Positions 1 through 7,201 of a stretch of 17,578 bases of DNA are shown in pieces. How positions within the stretch are numbered: position 1 is the first letter of the stretch; every line of letters begins with the position of its first letter. The stretch is from contig JACCYP010000157.1 of assembly GCA_013696425.1 (NCBI GenBank), positions 1 through 17,578 of the forward strand, written 5' to 3'. This stretch comes from Thermoleophilaceae bacterium (GTDB taxonomy: Bacteria; Actinomycetota; Thermoleophilia; Solirubrobacterales; Thermoleophilaceae). The notes under the pieces were generated by a model. It had not been told where the DNA came from, made no database searches, and was given only the letters and a program-made list of their open reading frames with translations. The translations under genes and the position numbers were made by a program.

Positions 1-169
1 GGACCAGGTTCGCGAGCTTCCCCCGCGGCAGCGCGCGGCAGTGCTCTACCGCTTCGCGGGCGATCTCCCGTTCCGCGAGGTGGGCAAGGCCATCGGCTGC
101 TCGGAGGCGACCGCGCGGCAAAACGTCCACGAAGCATTGTCGAAGCTCAGAGAGGTGGTGGCGGCCTGA
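1..169 (+). CDS. RNA polymerase sigma factor, ECF type (C-terminal fragment)
   Basis: Only the last 55 residues are present, read from base 2; the start lies outside the window. They form a sigma-70 region 4 helix-turn-helix, which contacts the -35 promoter element. The sequence opens with the LPPRQRAAVLYRF helix, continues with FREVGKAIGCSEATARQNVHEA (turn and recognition helix) and ends with LSKLREVVAA. The pattern of a short region 4 at the extreme C-terminus is that of extracytoplasmic-function sigma factors. The TGA stop shares its A with the ATG of the next gene (TGATG at 167-171), so the two are translationally coupled. That suggests the sigma factor and the DNA-repair protein belong to one response. 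The ECF group cannot be told from this fragment. Confidence 0.85.
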   Translation, partial: DQVRELPPRQRAAVLYRFAGDLPFREVGKAIGCSEATARQNVHEALSKLREVVAA

Positions 170-795
170 TGGTCTCCCTGGAGGAACAGCTCACGCGTCC
201 GGCCGAGGTGGGCGATGCCGCTCGCCGCGCCGCGGCGCGGTTCACCGACGTCGCCGACGCTGAGGGGCTGCTCGACGTGGCCTACGCGAGCGCCGACACC
301 CCGATCGGGGCGCTCACCGTCGCCTCGACTGCCCGCGGCCTCGTGCGGGTCTCGTGGGCATCCGAGGACCAGGCCAACGTGGTGGCCGAGCTGGCCGAGC
401 GCGTGTCGCCGCGCGTGCTCGAATCGCCGGCGCGGCTCGACCCGGTGCGCCGGGCGCTCGAGAACTACTTCGCCGGGCGGCTGCAGAGCTTCGACCTGCC
501 GATCGACTGGGCGCTCGTGCGCGGTCCGTTCACCCGCAGGGTGCTCCAGGCCACGAACCGAGTGCCCTTCGGGGAGCTCACGAGCTACCGCGAGGTGGCC
601 TCGGCGGCGGGCTCCCCGGCCGCGGTCCGGGCCGCCGGCAACGCCCTCGGCTCGAACCCGATCCCGATCGTCGTGCCCTGCCACCGCGTGGTGCGGACCG
701 GCGGCGCGCTCGGCGGCTACGGCGGCGGCATCGACCTGAAAGTGCACCTACTGGGCATCGAGGGGCACGGCGGCGCGCTCACGGGCGGGGTCTGA
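169..795 (+). CDS. ogt: Methylated-DNA--[protein]-cysteine S-methyltransferase
   Basis: This is a suicide DNA-repair protein that moves the alkyl group from O6-alkylguanine in DNA to its own cysteine. The 208-residue protein carries the active-site motif PCHRV with the acceptor Cys171. Around it are the helix-turn-helix entry VPFGELTSYREVA (about 132-144), the arginine-finger region AVRAAGNALGSNP (152-164), GGYGGG and the LLGIEG ending. Residues 38-115 look like the ribonuclease-like N-terminal domain of the Ogt/MGMT family. The first 35 or so residues are an extra helical, charged segment not usual in short Ogt proteins. The ATG at 169 is chosen because it overlaps the stop of the upstream sigma factor (TGATG). 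The 3' end runs 48 bases into the convergent EamA gene. Family assignment is firm; a link to an alkylation response is inferred from the operon. Confidence 0.95.
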   Translation: MVSLEEQLTRPAEVGDAARRAAARFTDVADAEGLLDVAYASADTPIGALTVASTARGLVRVSWASEDQANVVAELAERVSPRVLESPARLDPVRRALENYFAGRLQSFDLPIDWALVRGPFTRRVLQATNRVPFGELTSYREVASAAGSPAAVRAAGNALGSNPIPIVVPCHRVVRTGGALGGYGGGIDLKVHLLGIEGHGGALTGGV

Positions 796-1635
796 GGCCG
801 CGAGCCACGACCCGGCGAGGATGAGCACGAGCCCGCCGATCGCCCCGGGACCGATGCGCTCGTCGAGGATGAGCGCGCCGTAGAAGACCGAGAAGCCGGG
901 CGAGAGGTAGGCCACGAGCGAGGTGTTCACGGCGCCGGCGTCGCGGATGAGCGTGTGGTAGATCGCGAACGCCAGGCCGGTGCCCGCGAAGCCGAGTGCG
1001 AGCACGCTCAGCAGCGGCGCGAGACCCGGCGCGTCGCCCGGGTCGATGGCGGCCCAGGGCAGCGTGAACAGCGCCGAGAACACCATCGCGAGAGCGGCCG
1101 TGCCGAGCGGGTCGGGGCCGTTCAGGCGGGAGCGCATGAACAGCGCGCCGATCGCGTAGCCGAGGCTCGCCAGCACCACGAGCAGGCCGCCGACGAGAGC
1201 GGTGCCCCCGCCGACGTCCACCCCGAGCAGCAGCGCGACTCCCAGGATTCCGACCCCGATTCCGGCGATCCGCTTCGGCGTGAGCGTCTCCTCGGCCGCC
1301 ACCGAGCTCGCCAGCAGTGCGGTGAAGATCGGCGCGGCCGCCACGAGGATGCCGGCGAGCGAGGAGTCGATGTGTTCCTCGCCGATCGAGATGAGCGCGA
1401 ACGGGGCGGCCACCTGAACCGCGGCGAGAAGTGCGATCGAACCGAGCAGCGGGCGCAGCCCCTCGAACGCGCCGCGGCGCAGGGCCCAGGGCACGAGCAG
1501 GAGCGCCGCGAGGGCGGTACGCGCGAACACCACCATCCCGGGCGAGAGGTCGCGCAGGCCGACCTTGATGAACATGTAGGACGCGCCCCACAGGGCGGCG
1601 AGGAACAGCAGCAGGGTCCACGTCCGCCGGTTCAT
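748..1635 (-). CDS. EamA/DMT-family transporter
   Basis: This is an integral membrane protein of the drug/metabolite transporter superfamily, usually an exporter of amino acids, nucleosides or other small metabolites. The 295 residues are largely hydrophobic and fit ten membrane helices in two repeated EamA halves. The first starts at WTLLLFLAALWGASYMFIKVGL, the typical 'WG.NF...K' opening of the family. The second begins near GTAALAMVFSALFTLPWAA and ends with GPGAIGGLVLILAGSWLA. I took the ATG at 1635, which puts the first helix at the N-terminus; a TTG at 1671 would add 12 residues (LLSGPAESLTP) with no better ribosome site. It is divergent from a LysR gene across about 105 bases, which suggests LysR control. 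Substrate cannot be read from sequence. Confidence 0.92.
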   Translation of the reverse strand: MNRRTWTLLLFLAALWGASYMFIKVGLRDLSPGMVVFARTALAALLLVPWALRRGAFEGLRPLLGSIALLAAVQVAAPFALISIGEEHIDSSLAGILVAAAPIFTALLASSVAAEETLTPKRIAGIGVGILGVALLLGVDVGGGTALVGGLLVVLASLGYAIGALFMRSRLNGPDPLGTAALAMVFSALFTLPWAAIDPGDAPGLAPLLSVLALGFAGTGLAFAIYHTLIRDAGAVNTSLVAYLSPGFSVFYGALILDERIGPGAIGGLVLILAGSWLAASDPARERAAVPLDAQ

Positions 1636-1660
1636 GGGCGTCAGGCTTTCAGCCGGACCG

Positions 1661-1699
1661 GATAAGAGCAAGTCACTCTTGCAGCTTTGTCAGATAAGA
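1661..1699. promoter_or_regulatory. Putative operator region between EamA and LysR genes
   Basis: The short divergent spacer contains GATAAGA twice (1661-1667 and 1693-1699), 32 bases apart or about three helical turns. Between them lie two overlapping dyads, GCAAG-N5-CTTGC (1668-1682) and AAGAG-N7-CTCTT (1664-1680). LysR regulators usually bind dyads of T-N11-A type in such spacers, so this is the natural site for autoregulation and exporter control. The repeats are seen; the binding role is inferred. No convincing -35/-10 pair could be fixed. Confidence 0.4.
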
Positions 1700-1741
1700 T
1701 CCGCTAATGCCTCCGACGCTGTTCTGTCCGAAGGAATAACA

Positions 1742-2674
1742 GTGCTCGACGTGAAGCGGATGAGGGTGCTGAAGGAGGTCGCGGCACAGGGTTCCTTCTC
1801 CGCCGCGGCGGAGGCGCTCTCGTTCACGCAGTCGGCCGTTTCCCAGCAGGTGGCCGCTCTCGAGCGCGAGACCGCCACCACCCTCGTGGAGCGCGGGCGC
1901 GGCGGCGTGCGGCTCACCGACGCCGGCCGGGCGCTCGTATCCCATGCCGACGCCGTGCTCGCCCGCCTCGCCGACGCCGAGAAGGAGCTCGCGGCCATCA
2001 AGGGGCTGCGCGGCGGCACGCTGCGCTTCGGCACCTTCCCGAGCGCGGGTGCGACGCTCGTGCCCCGCGCCGTGGCCGAGTTCCGCGAGCGCCACCCCGA
2101 GGTGGAGCTCACGATGGTCGAGGCCGAGCCCGACGATTCGACCCCCATGCTTCGAGCCGGGGAGCTCGACTTCGCGCTCGTGTTCGACTGGTCGGACTCC
2201 GCAATCCTCGACCCCGAGCTCGAGCTGCTGCACCTGATGGATGACCCGATCGACCTCGTGGTGGCGACGGAGAGCCCATTCGCGCGCGCTCGCCGTCCAC
2301 GGCTCGCGGAGCTGGCGGAGCAGCAATGGATCAACTCCTGCCGCGACAGCTCGTGCTCGCTCGCGCTCCTCCAGTCCTGCCGCGCCGCCGGCTTCGAGCC
2401 GAACGTCGTGTTCGAGACCGACGACCACCATGCGTCGCAGGCATTCGTCGCCGCGGGCGTGGGCGTCGCGCTGCTGCCGCGGCTGTGTCTCACCTCGGTG
2501 CACCCGGACGTCGTGGTGCGCCAGCTCGGCCCCGACGTGCCGGTGCGGCGGGTCCATGCAGCCACCTTCACGAGCGCCTACCGCTCGCCGGCCACCGAGG
2601 CGATGCTCCAGATCCTCGCCGACGTCGGCGAGGAGTTCAGCGGCGCGACGGGCCGCGCCGCCGCCGTGGCCTGA
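1742..2674 (+). CDS. LysR-family transcriptional regulator
   Basis: This DNA-binding regulator probably controls the divergent EamA exporter and itself. Residues 1-60 form the winged helix-turn-helix of the family (LKEVAAQGSFSAAAEALSFTQSAVSQQVAALE, then the wing GGVRLTDAGRAL). Residues 65-88 are the linker helix. About 92-300 are the periplasmic-binding-like effector domain, starting at GGTLRFGTFPSAGATLVPRA. I chose the GTG at 1742 because GAAGGA (1730-1735) lies 6 bases before it and the product then opens like other LysR proteins (MLDVKRMRVL). Upstream in-frame ATG 1634 would add 36 residues with no family similarity and sit inside the EamA start. Length 310 is normal. The effector domain has three close cysteines, C200, C205 and C213. 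The effector molecule is unknown. Confidence 0.93.
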   Translation: MLDVKRMRVLKEVAAQGSFSAAAEALSFTQSAVSQQVAALERETATTLVERGRGGVRLTDAGRALVSHADAVLARLADAEKELAAIKGLRGGTLRFGTFPSAGATLVPRAVAEFRERHPEVELTMVEAEPDDSTPMLRAGELDFALVFDWSDSAILDPELELLHLMDDPIDLVVATESPFARARRPRLAELAEQQWINSCRDSSCSLALLQSCRAAGFEPNVVFETDDHHASQAFVAAGVGVALLPRLCLTSVHPDVVVRQLGPDVPVRRVHAATFTSAYRSPATEAMLQILADVGEEFSGATGRAAAVA

Positions 2675-2689
2675 GCCGCTGGGCTCGAT

Positions 2690-2728
2690 TTGCTGCGTTG
2701 TGCATGTAGAGCGTGCATAACGCAGCAA
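2690..2728 (+). terminator. Long inverted repeat, probable transcription terminator after LysR
   Basis: Two 17-base arms (2690-2706 and 2712-2728) flank a 5-base loop TAGAG. Fifteen pairs are Watson-Crick; the two remaining positions are G-T and T-G, which become G-U wobbles in a plus-strand transcript but A-C mismatches in the minus-strand one. The full 17-pair stem therefore forms best in the LysR mRNA. It starts 15 bases after the LysR stop and ends 3 bases before the convergent deacetylase stop, the expected place for a terminator. No T-run follows on either strand, so it is not a classical intrinsic terminator; many actinobacterial terminators lack one. Confidence 0.6.
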
Positions 2729-2731
2729 TGC

Positions 2732-3376
2732 TCATGGGAGGCCGGTGAAATCGAGGCCCTTCTCGCGGGTCGCCTCGGCGATCAGGGGGATCGCCGCCGC
2801 CGTGGGAGCCGCCGAGGCGCGGGGCGCGTAGCGGGGCGAGTCGTGGAGGAGGACGATGGCGCCCGGTTCGAGGTCGCGGGCCACCAGCTCGGCGATGCGC
2901 TCGGCGTGGATGTCCTCCCAGTCGAGGCCCCAGGCCGACCAGTAGACCGGCTCGAGCTCGAGCTTCGCGCACGCCTCCCACGAGCCCTCGCCGAACACGC
3001 CGTAGGGCGGGCGGTAGCGCGTCGGGCGCACGCCGCAGGCCACCTCCAGCGCACCGAGGCCCTTCGGCAGGTCGTCGCGCGCGCGGAAGGACGGCTCGTC
3101 CGCATGGTGGAAGTGCTCGAACCCGTGCAGCGCGACCTCGTGCCCGCGCATCGCGATCTCACGGCCCAGCGCCTGGTTGCGCAGGAGCTGCTCGCCCACC
3201 AGAAAGAACACTGCAGCAATGGAGGACTGATCGAGGGCGTCGAGCACCGCGGGCGTCGAGTCGGGATCCGGACCATCGTCAAACGTCAGGACGACCCCCT
3301 TGTTGCCCGCTGTTTCTCGTCCTGGAAAGCGTGCCCGAGCTTGAGAGGAAGCGAGCTGCTGCTGATAGGAGGGCAC
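2732..3376 (-). CDS. Polysaccharide deacetylase (NodB-type, carbohydrate esterase 4)
   Basis: This is a metal-dependent N- or O-deacetylase of the carbohydrate esterase 4 family. All five motifs are visible in 214 residues: TFDDGPDP (catalytic Asp33 and metal Asp34), LHGFEHFHH (metal His84 and His88), RYRPPYGVF (120-128), WSAWGLDWEDI (146-156) and IVLLHDS with His178. The GTG at 3376 overlaps the TAG stop of scpB by one base (TAGTG), so it is read as coupled to scpB. The open frame runs further upstream only through scpB in another frame. No signal peptide or membrane segment precedes the catalytic domain, which is unusual for an enzyme of cell-wall glycans and leaves a cytoplasmic small-molecule substrate possible. 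Family certain, substrate unknown. Confidence 0.92.
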   Translation of the reverse strand: MPSYQQQLASSQARARFPGRETAGNKGVVLTFDDGPDPDSTPAVLDALDQSSIAAVFFLVGEQLLRNQALGREIAMRGHEVALHGFEHFHHADEPSFRARDDLPKGLGALEVACGVRPTRYRPPYGVFGEGSWEACAKLELEPVYWSAWGLDWEDIHAERIAELVARDLEPGAIVLLHDSPRYAPRASAAPTAAAIPLIAEATREKGLDFTGLP

Positions 3377-3951
3377 TAAGTGGACGAAGCCCGCTGCTCT
3401 CCCGCCCTGAGCAGCCGCTCGCGGAGGTCCCCCTCCTCCTCGGGCGAGGGATCGAACGCCGCCACGTCGGGCAGCCCGCCGAGATCGCCGAGGCCGAACA
3501 GCTTCTGGAACAGATCGGTCGAGCGGTAGAGGACGGCTCCGAACTGCGAGCGTCCCGACTCCGAGATCAGCCCCCGCTCGAGCAGCGTCGACACCGCCGA
3601 CTCCGAGGACACGCCGCGTATGCGCGCGATCTCCGGCCGCGACACCGGCTGCAGGTAGGCGACGATCGCGAGGCACTCGGCCTGCGCCTGGGTGAGCGGC
3701 GGCGTGCGCGGCTTCGCGAGCAAACGCCGGGCGGCCCGCTCGGCCACCGGATCGGTGGCGAGGGTGAAGCCTCCGGCCAGCTCGCGCAGCACCACGCCGC
3801 GGTAGCCCTCCGCGTAGTGCTCGCGCAGCCGCGCGAGCGCCTCGACGATCTCCCCCTCCGAGCACTCGCACGCGTCGGCGAGATCGCTCACCGGCACGGG
3901 ATCGGAAGAGAGGAACAGCAGTGCTTCCACGATGCGGGCCAGATCGTTCAT
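3376..3951 (-). CDS. scpB: Segregation and condensation protein B
   Basis: ScpB is the winged-helix dimer that joins ScpA and SMC in the bacterial condensin complex, which compacts and segregates the chromosome. The 191 residues show two winged-helix domains: about 1-78 (IVEALLFLSSDPVPVSDLADA, a typical ScpB opening) and 85-150. The second holds the family signature AIVAYLQPVSRPEIARIRGV and the end GAVLYRSTDLFQKLFGL. The ATG overlaps the scpA stop by four bases (ATGA at 3951-3948), as in many scpAB pairs. After about residue 165 comes a short acidic tail. Length and motif order are normal. Confidence 0.96.
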   Translation of the reverse strand: MNDLARIVEALLFLSSDPVPVSDLADACECSEGEIVEALARLREHYAEGYRGVVLRELAGGFTLATDPVAERAARRLLAKPRTPPLTQAQAECLAIVAYLQPVSRPEIARIRGVSSESAVSTLLERGLISESGRSQFGAVLYRSTDLFQKLFGLGDLGGLPDVAAFDPSPEEEGDLRERLLRAGEQRASST

Positions 3952-4709
3952 TGGGGGACTCTCTCCGATGCGGCGCCCGGCGAAGCCGGATCGCAGTGCA
4001 GGGTTATGGGACCGAAGGGCTTCGACTGCGACCAGGACGCCTCGCCCGCCTTGTACAGCTCGAGCAGGGCGAAGAGGGTGATGGCCTCGGTGAGCCGGTC
4101 GGCGCCCTCTACGGCCTCGTCGAAGGACACCGAGCCTCGCCGCTCGAGCAGCGAGCGAACGTGCGCGAGTCGCGCCTCCAGCGTCACCACGGGCCGGGCG
4201 ACGTGCGAGAGGTCGATGGGCGGCGGCACACGCAGCAGCCCGCCGAGGGCGGCGCCGAGCTCGTCGGGCTCGTAGACCTGCTCCGCCACATCGAGCGACG
4301 CCCGCCGCAGCTCCACGGGCAGCGGCGCGCTGCGGAAGCGGAAGCCGTGCTCGGAGGCGAGCCGTTCGTGCAGGTGCCCGGCGGCCGCGCGGTAGCGGCT
4401 GTACTCCAGCATCCGCGCGAGCAGCTCCTCGGCGGCCTCGCCCGGCTCGAGATCGAGCTCCTCCTCCCCCTCGCGCGGCAGCATGAGCCGCGACTTCAGC
4501 TCGAGCAGCGCGGCGATGAGCACGAGAAACTCGGTGGCCGCCTCGAGGTCGAGCTCGCCGGCGCGCTCCAGATGCTCGACGTAGGCGAGCACGACCTCGG
4601 CGAGATCCACCTCGAGCAGGTCGACCTCCTCGCGCAGCACGAGCGAGAGGAGCAGGTCGAACGGCCCGTGGAAGACCTCGAGGTCGAGGTCCAGGGAGGC
4701 GAGGGTCAC
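3948..4709 (-). CDS. scpA: Segregation and condensation protein A
   Basis: ScpA is the kleisin subunit that bridges the SMC heads in the condensin complex with ScpB. The protein opens with LEVFHGPFDLLLSLVLREEVDLLEVDLAEV, the ScpA N-terminal helical signature. It continues with FLVLIAALLELKSRLMLP (about 80-100) and ends in the C-terminal winged helix (VSFDEAVEGADRLTEAITLFALLELYKAG), which binds the SMC head. I chose GTG 4709 (MTLASLDLDLEVF); the open frame further upstream lies inside trpS and has no ScpA similarity. The start is 22 bases after the trpS stop with no clear Shine-Dalgarno sequence, so it may depend on coupling. Length 253 is typical. Confidence 0.95.
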   Translation of the reverse strand: MTLASLDLDLEVFHGPFDLLLSLVLREEVDLLEVDLAEVVLAYVEHLERAGELDLEAATEFLVLIAALLELKSRLMLPREGEEELDLEPGEAAEELLARMLEYSRYRAAAGHLHERLASEHGFRFRSAPLPVELRRASLDVAEQVYEPDELGAALGGLLRVPPPIDLSHVARPVVTLEARLAHVRSLLERRGSVSFDEAVEGADRLTEAITLFALLELYKAGEASWSQSKPFGPITLHCDPASPGAASERVPQ

Positions 4710-4731
4710 GCGCAGAAGGGTAGGGGCGAAA

Positions 4732-5712
4732 TCAGACGGGCCCGATGCCCATGCGCTCGCGCACCCGCGCCATGGTCGGCGCGGCGATCGCCCGCGCGCG
4801 CTCGGCACCCCCGGCGAGCACCGTCTCGATGCCGGCAGGGTCGGCGCGGATCTCCTCGTAGCGCTCGCGCACGGGGGTCAGGTAATCGACCACGGCCTCG
4901 GCCACCGCGCCCTTGAACGCGCCGTACTGCCGCCCTTCGAACTCGGACTCGACGTCCTCCGGGGACACCCCGCGGATCACCGCGAGGATCTCGATGAGGT
5001 TCGTGACACCGGGCTTTTCCCGGCCACGCTGCACCTCGCTCCCGGAGTCGGTCACCGCGCGCTTGACCTTCTTCTCCAATGCCTTCGGCTCGTCGAGCAT
5101 CAACAGCGTGCCCTCCTCCCCGGGCGCGGTGGTCGACATCTTCCGCGAGGGCTCCTGCAGGTCCATGATCCGCCCGCCCGCCTCCGGGAACCGGTGCCGC
5201 GGCACCACGAGCGTGTCCCCATAGGTGGCGTTGAAGCGCTCCGCGATGTCGCGCGCGAGCTCCAGGTGCTGGCGCTGGTCATCCCCCACCGGCACCTCGT
5301 CGGTGTCGTAGAGCAGGATGTCGGCCGCCTGGAGCACCGGGTACAGGAACAGCGAGGTGCGCACGAGCGCCTGCCCCTCCCCCTTGTCCTTGAACTGGTG
5401 CATGCGCGTGAGGTCGCCGTAGGGCGTGACCGAGCACAGCGACCAGCACAGCTCCGTGTGCTCGCGCACGTCGGACTGGCGGAACAGGATGCACTTCTCC
5501 GGGTCGAGCCCGGCCGCCATCAGCATCGCCGTGGTGTCGAGGACGTAGCCCGGCAGCTCGGCCGGCTCGTAGGCCACACAGGTGGCATGCAGATCGACGA
5601 TGCAATACACCGCCTCGCCCCGGTCCTGGCCCTCCACGTACTGGCGGATGGCCCCGATGTAGTTGCCGAGGTGCTTGCGCCCCGTCGGCTGGATGCCCGA
5701 GAAGATCCGCAC
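4732..5712 (-). CDS. trpS: Tryptophan--tRNA ligase
   Basis: This class I aminoacyl-tRNA synthetase charges tRNA-Trp with tryptophan using ATP. The product begins FSGIQPTGRKHLGNYIGA, in which HLGN is the HIGH-type ATP-binding motif (residues 14-17). It contains DVREHTELCW, the active-site stretch LYPVLQAADILLYDTDEVPVGDDQRQH (about 123-149) and the KMSKS-type loop as KMSTT (191-195), a common variant in bacterial TrpS. I set the start at GTG 5712, which gives the usual N-terminus and 326 residues; the open frame upstream is non-homologous. It lies 22 bases after the last MCE gene on the same strand, so it is probably cotranscribed with that operon, an odd partner. It is likely the essential housekeeping copy. 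Confidence 0.97.
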   Translation of the reverse strand: MRIFSGIQPTGRKHLGNYIGAIRQYVEGQDRGEAVYCIVDLHATCVAYEPAELPGYVLDTTAMLMAAGLDPEKCILFRQSDVREHTELCWSLCSVTPYGDLTRMHQFKDKGEGQALVRTSLFLYPVLQAADILLYDTDEVPVGDDQRQHLELARDIAERFNATYGDTLVVPRHRFPEAGGRIMDLQEPSRKMSTTAPGEEGTLLMLDEPKALEKKVKRAVTDSGSEVQRGREKPGVTNLIEILAVIRGVSPEDVESEFEGRQYGAFKGAVAEAVVDYLTPVRERYEEIRADPAGIETVLAGGAERARAIAAPTMARVRERMGIGPV

Positions 5713-5734
5713 GGCGGCGGAGACTAGATGACCG

Positions 5735-7201
5735 TCAAGGCCCGGTGGAGCCGGCCGAGCTCCCGGTGCCCTCGGGCGGATCCTGGAGGTCCTGTTCGCC
5801 CTTGTCCAAGCGCGGGAACATGCCGCCGTCATACATCTGCTTGGGCGCGACGAAGCACGGCGGCTGCCCGGAGGTCGCGTCCTTCTTCTCCCCGCCCGTG
5901 GCCTTGCAGTCCCAGGCCTCATTGATGCCGAACAGCGGCTTGCGGTTCAGGTAGTTCGGCAGCGGATAGGAGTTGCCGCGGTCGTGGTCGGCACGGGTCG
6001 TCGCGATCCCGAGCGAGCGCGAGTTGATCAGCGAGTACTGCTTCAGGTAATGGCGGACGCCCTCGTCGGCGGCGCCCGGGAAGGAGGATCCGAACGAGCT
6101 CGAGCCGTTCATGAAGAAGTCGGCCACCTGCGCCTGCTGGTAGTTCAGGAAGGAGAGGATCGGGTTGAGCTCGGGCAGGTAGACGTGCAGGGACTCGAAC
6201 AGCGGCTCGGTGCCGCGGAGGAACGCTTCGAGGCGCGGCACTGTCTTCGGCGACTCGTCGATGAGCGGGCTGAGCTTCTTGAACAGTGCCTTCAGGTCCG
6301 GGGCGAGCGCGCCCACGTCGCGGATCGTGGGCTGCAGGTCCCGCGCCACGGGCGTGAGCTCGCGCACGAGCGGGCGCGTGTCGGTGGAGAAGCGCTTCAG
6401 GCGCCGGATGGTGGCGCGCGACTCGTCGAGGAAGGTGGGCAGGATTCTGATCGTCTCCGCGAGCGCGTCGTTGCGCGAGGCGAGCGCGCCGAAGGTGTCG
6501 TTCGCGTTCACGATCAGCTCCGTGAACTGGTCGTCGCGCTCGGACAGCGCGGTCGTGACCTCGCCGGCGTTGCGCACGAGTTGCTTGACGACCGGCTTCT
6601 GCTCGTCGAGCGTCGTGAGCAGGTCCGCGCCGGATTCGGTGAACTGCTCGAGCGTGCCGAACGCCGCGTTCAGCTCGTCGCCGCGGTCCTCGATGGCCAC
6701 CGAGAGCTCGCGCACCCAGCCCTGGAACGCGCGCCGCGTGGGCGGGTCGAAGGTGCGCACGATCTCGTCGACCTGCACCTCCTCCTGGATCTGCCCGCGC
6801 GGCAGCACCTCGTTGTCGCCGAGCTTCGGGCCGTTCTTGGTGCCCGGCGACAGCTCGACGTAGGTCTGGCCGAGCAGCGTCTTGGGCCGCAGGATCGCGC
6901 GCGTGTCCTTCGGGATCGGCGCGAACTCCTCGTTGATCTCCATCTCGACGAGCGTGGCCTTGCGCTCCGGGTCGATGCGCTTCTTGGTCACGCGCCCGAT
7001 CTTGAGGCCGGCGATGTTCACGTCCGCCTGCTCGGCGAGCAGCGCGCCCTCCGGCAGCGCGGCGGTGAAGCGGTAGCCCTTGGGCTGGAGCGGAGTCGAG
7101 CCGCCGAAGGCGAGCCACAGGTACATGAGCAGGCCCACGCACGAGAACGTGAACACGACCATGGCGCCGACGCGGAGGAGTGTGGGTGCCTGCTTCTCCA
7201 T
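5735..7201 (-). CDS. MCE-family lipid-transport protein, sixth gene of operon
   Basis: A MlaD/MCE-domain subunit, the last of six in the operon. Residues 10-32 form one membrane helix, 43-119 the MCE domain (core VNIAGLKIGRVTK and the end LLGQTYVELSPG), and about 140-350 a long, mostly helical stretch that in Mce1-type complexes builds the needle-like channel. The C-terminal part holds Cys432 and Cys449 and ends in a low-complexity acidic, Gly/Ser tail. ATG 7201 is chosen: its A is shared with the TAA of the gene before (TAATG) and GGGAG lies 7 bases upstream; a GTG at 7216 would add five residues. Cys21 lies inside the membrane helix and does not form a convincing lipobox. Its lipid substrate is unknown. 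Confidence 0.93.
   Translation of the reverse strand: MEKQAPTLLRVGAMVVFTFSCVGLLMYLWLAFGGSTPLQPKGYRFTAALPEGALLAEQADVNIAGLKIGRVTKKRIDPERKATLVEMEINEEFAPIPKDTRAILRPKTLLGQTYVELSPGTKNGPKLGDNEVLPRGQIQEEVQVDEIVRTFDPPTRRAFQGWVRELSVAIEDRGDELNAAFGTLEQFTESGADLLTTLDEQKPVVKQLVRNAGEVTTALSERDDQFTELIVNANDTFGALASRNDALAETIRILPTFLDESRATIRRLKRFSTDTRPLVRELTPVARDLQPTIRDVGALAPDLKALFKKLSPLIDESPKTVPRLEAFLRGTEPLFESLHVYLPELNPILSFLNYQQAQVADFFMNGSSSFGSSFPGAADEGVRHYLKQYSLINSRSLGIATTRADHDRGNSYPLPNYLNRKPLFGINEAWDCKATGGEKKDATSGQPPCFVAPKQMYDGGMFPRLDKGEQDLQDPPEGTGSSAGSTGP

Noticed and set aside
3377..3871. N-terminal extension of the deacetylase frame to 3871
   Set aside because: It lies wholly inside scpB in another frame, is Arg/Ala-rich, and the catalytic domain begins just after the GTG at 3376.
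5140..5160. KMSTT instead of KMSKS in TrpS as a sign of a defective enzyme
   Set aside because: This variant of the loop is common in functional bacterial TrpS, and all other motifs are intact.
5713..5922. N-terminal extension of the TrpS frame to 5922
   Set aside because: Non-homologous Arg/Pro-rich residues overlapping the last MCE gene; canonical TrpS begins at GTG 5712.
7139..7201. Cys21 of the sixth MCE protein as a lipobox cysteine
   Set aside because: The context FTFSC does not fit a lipobox and lies in the middle of a longer membrane helix.
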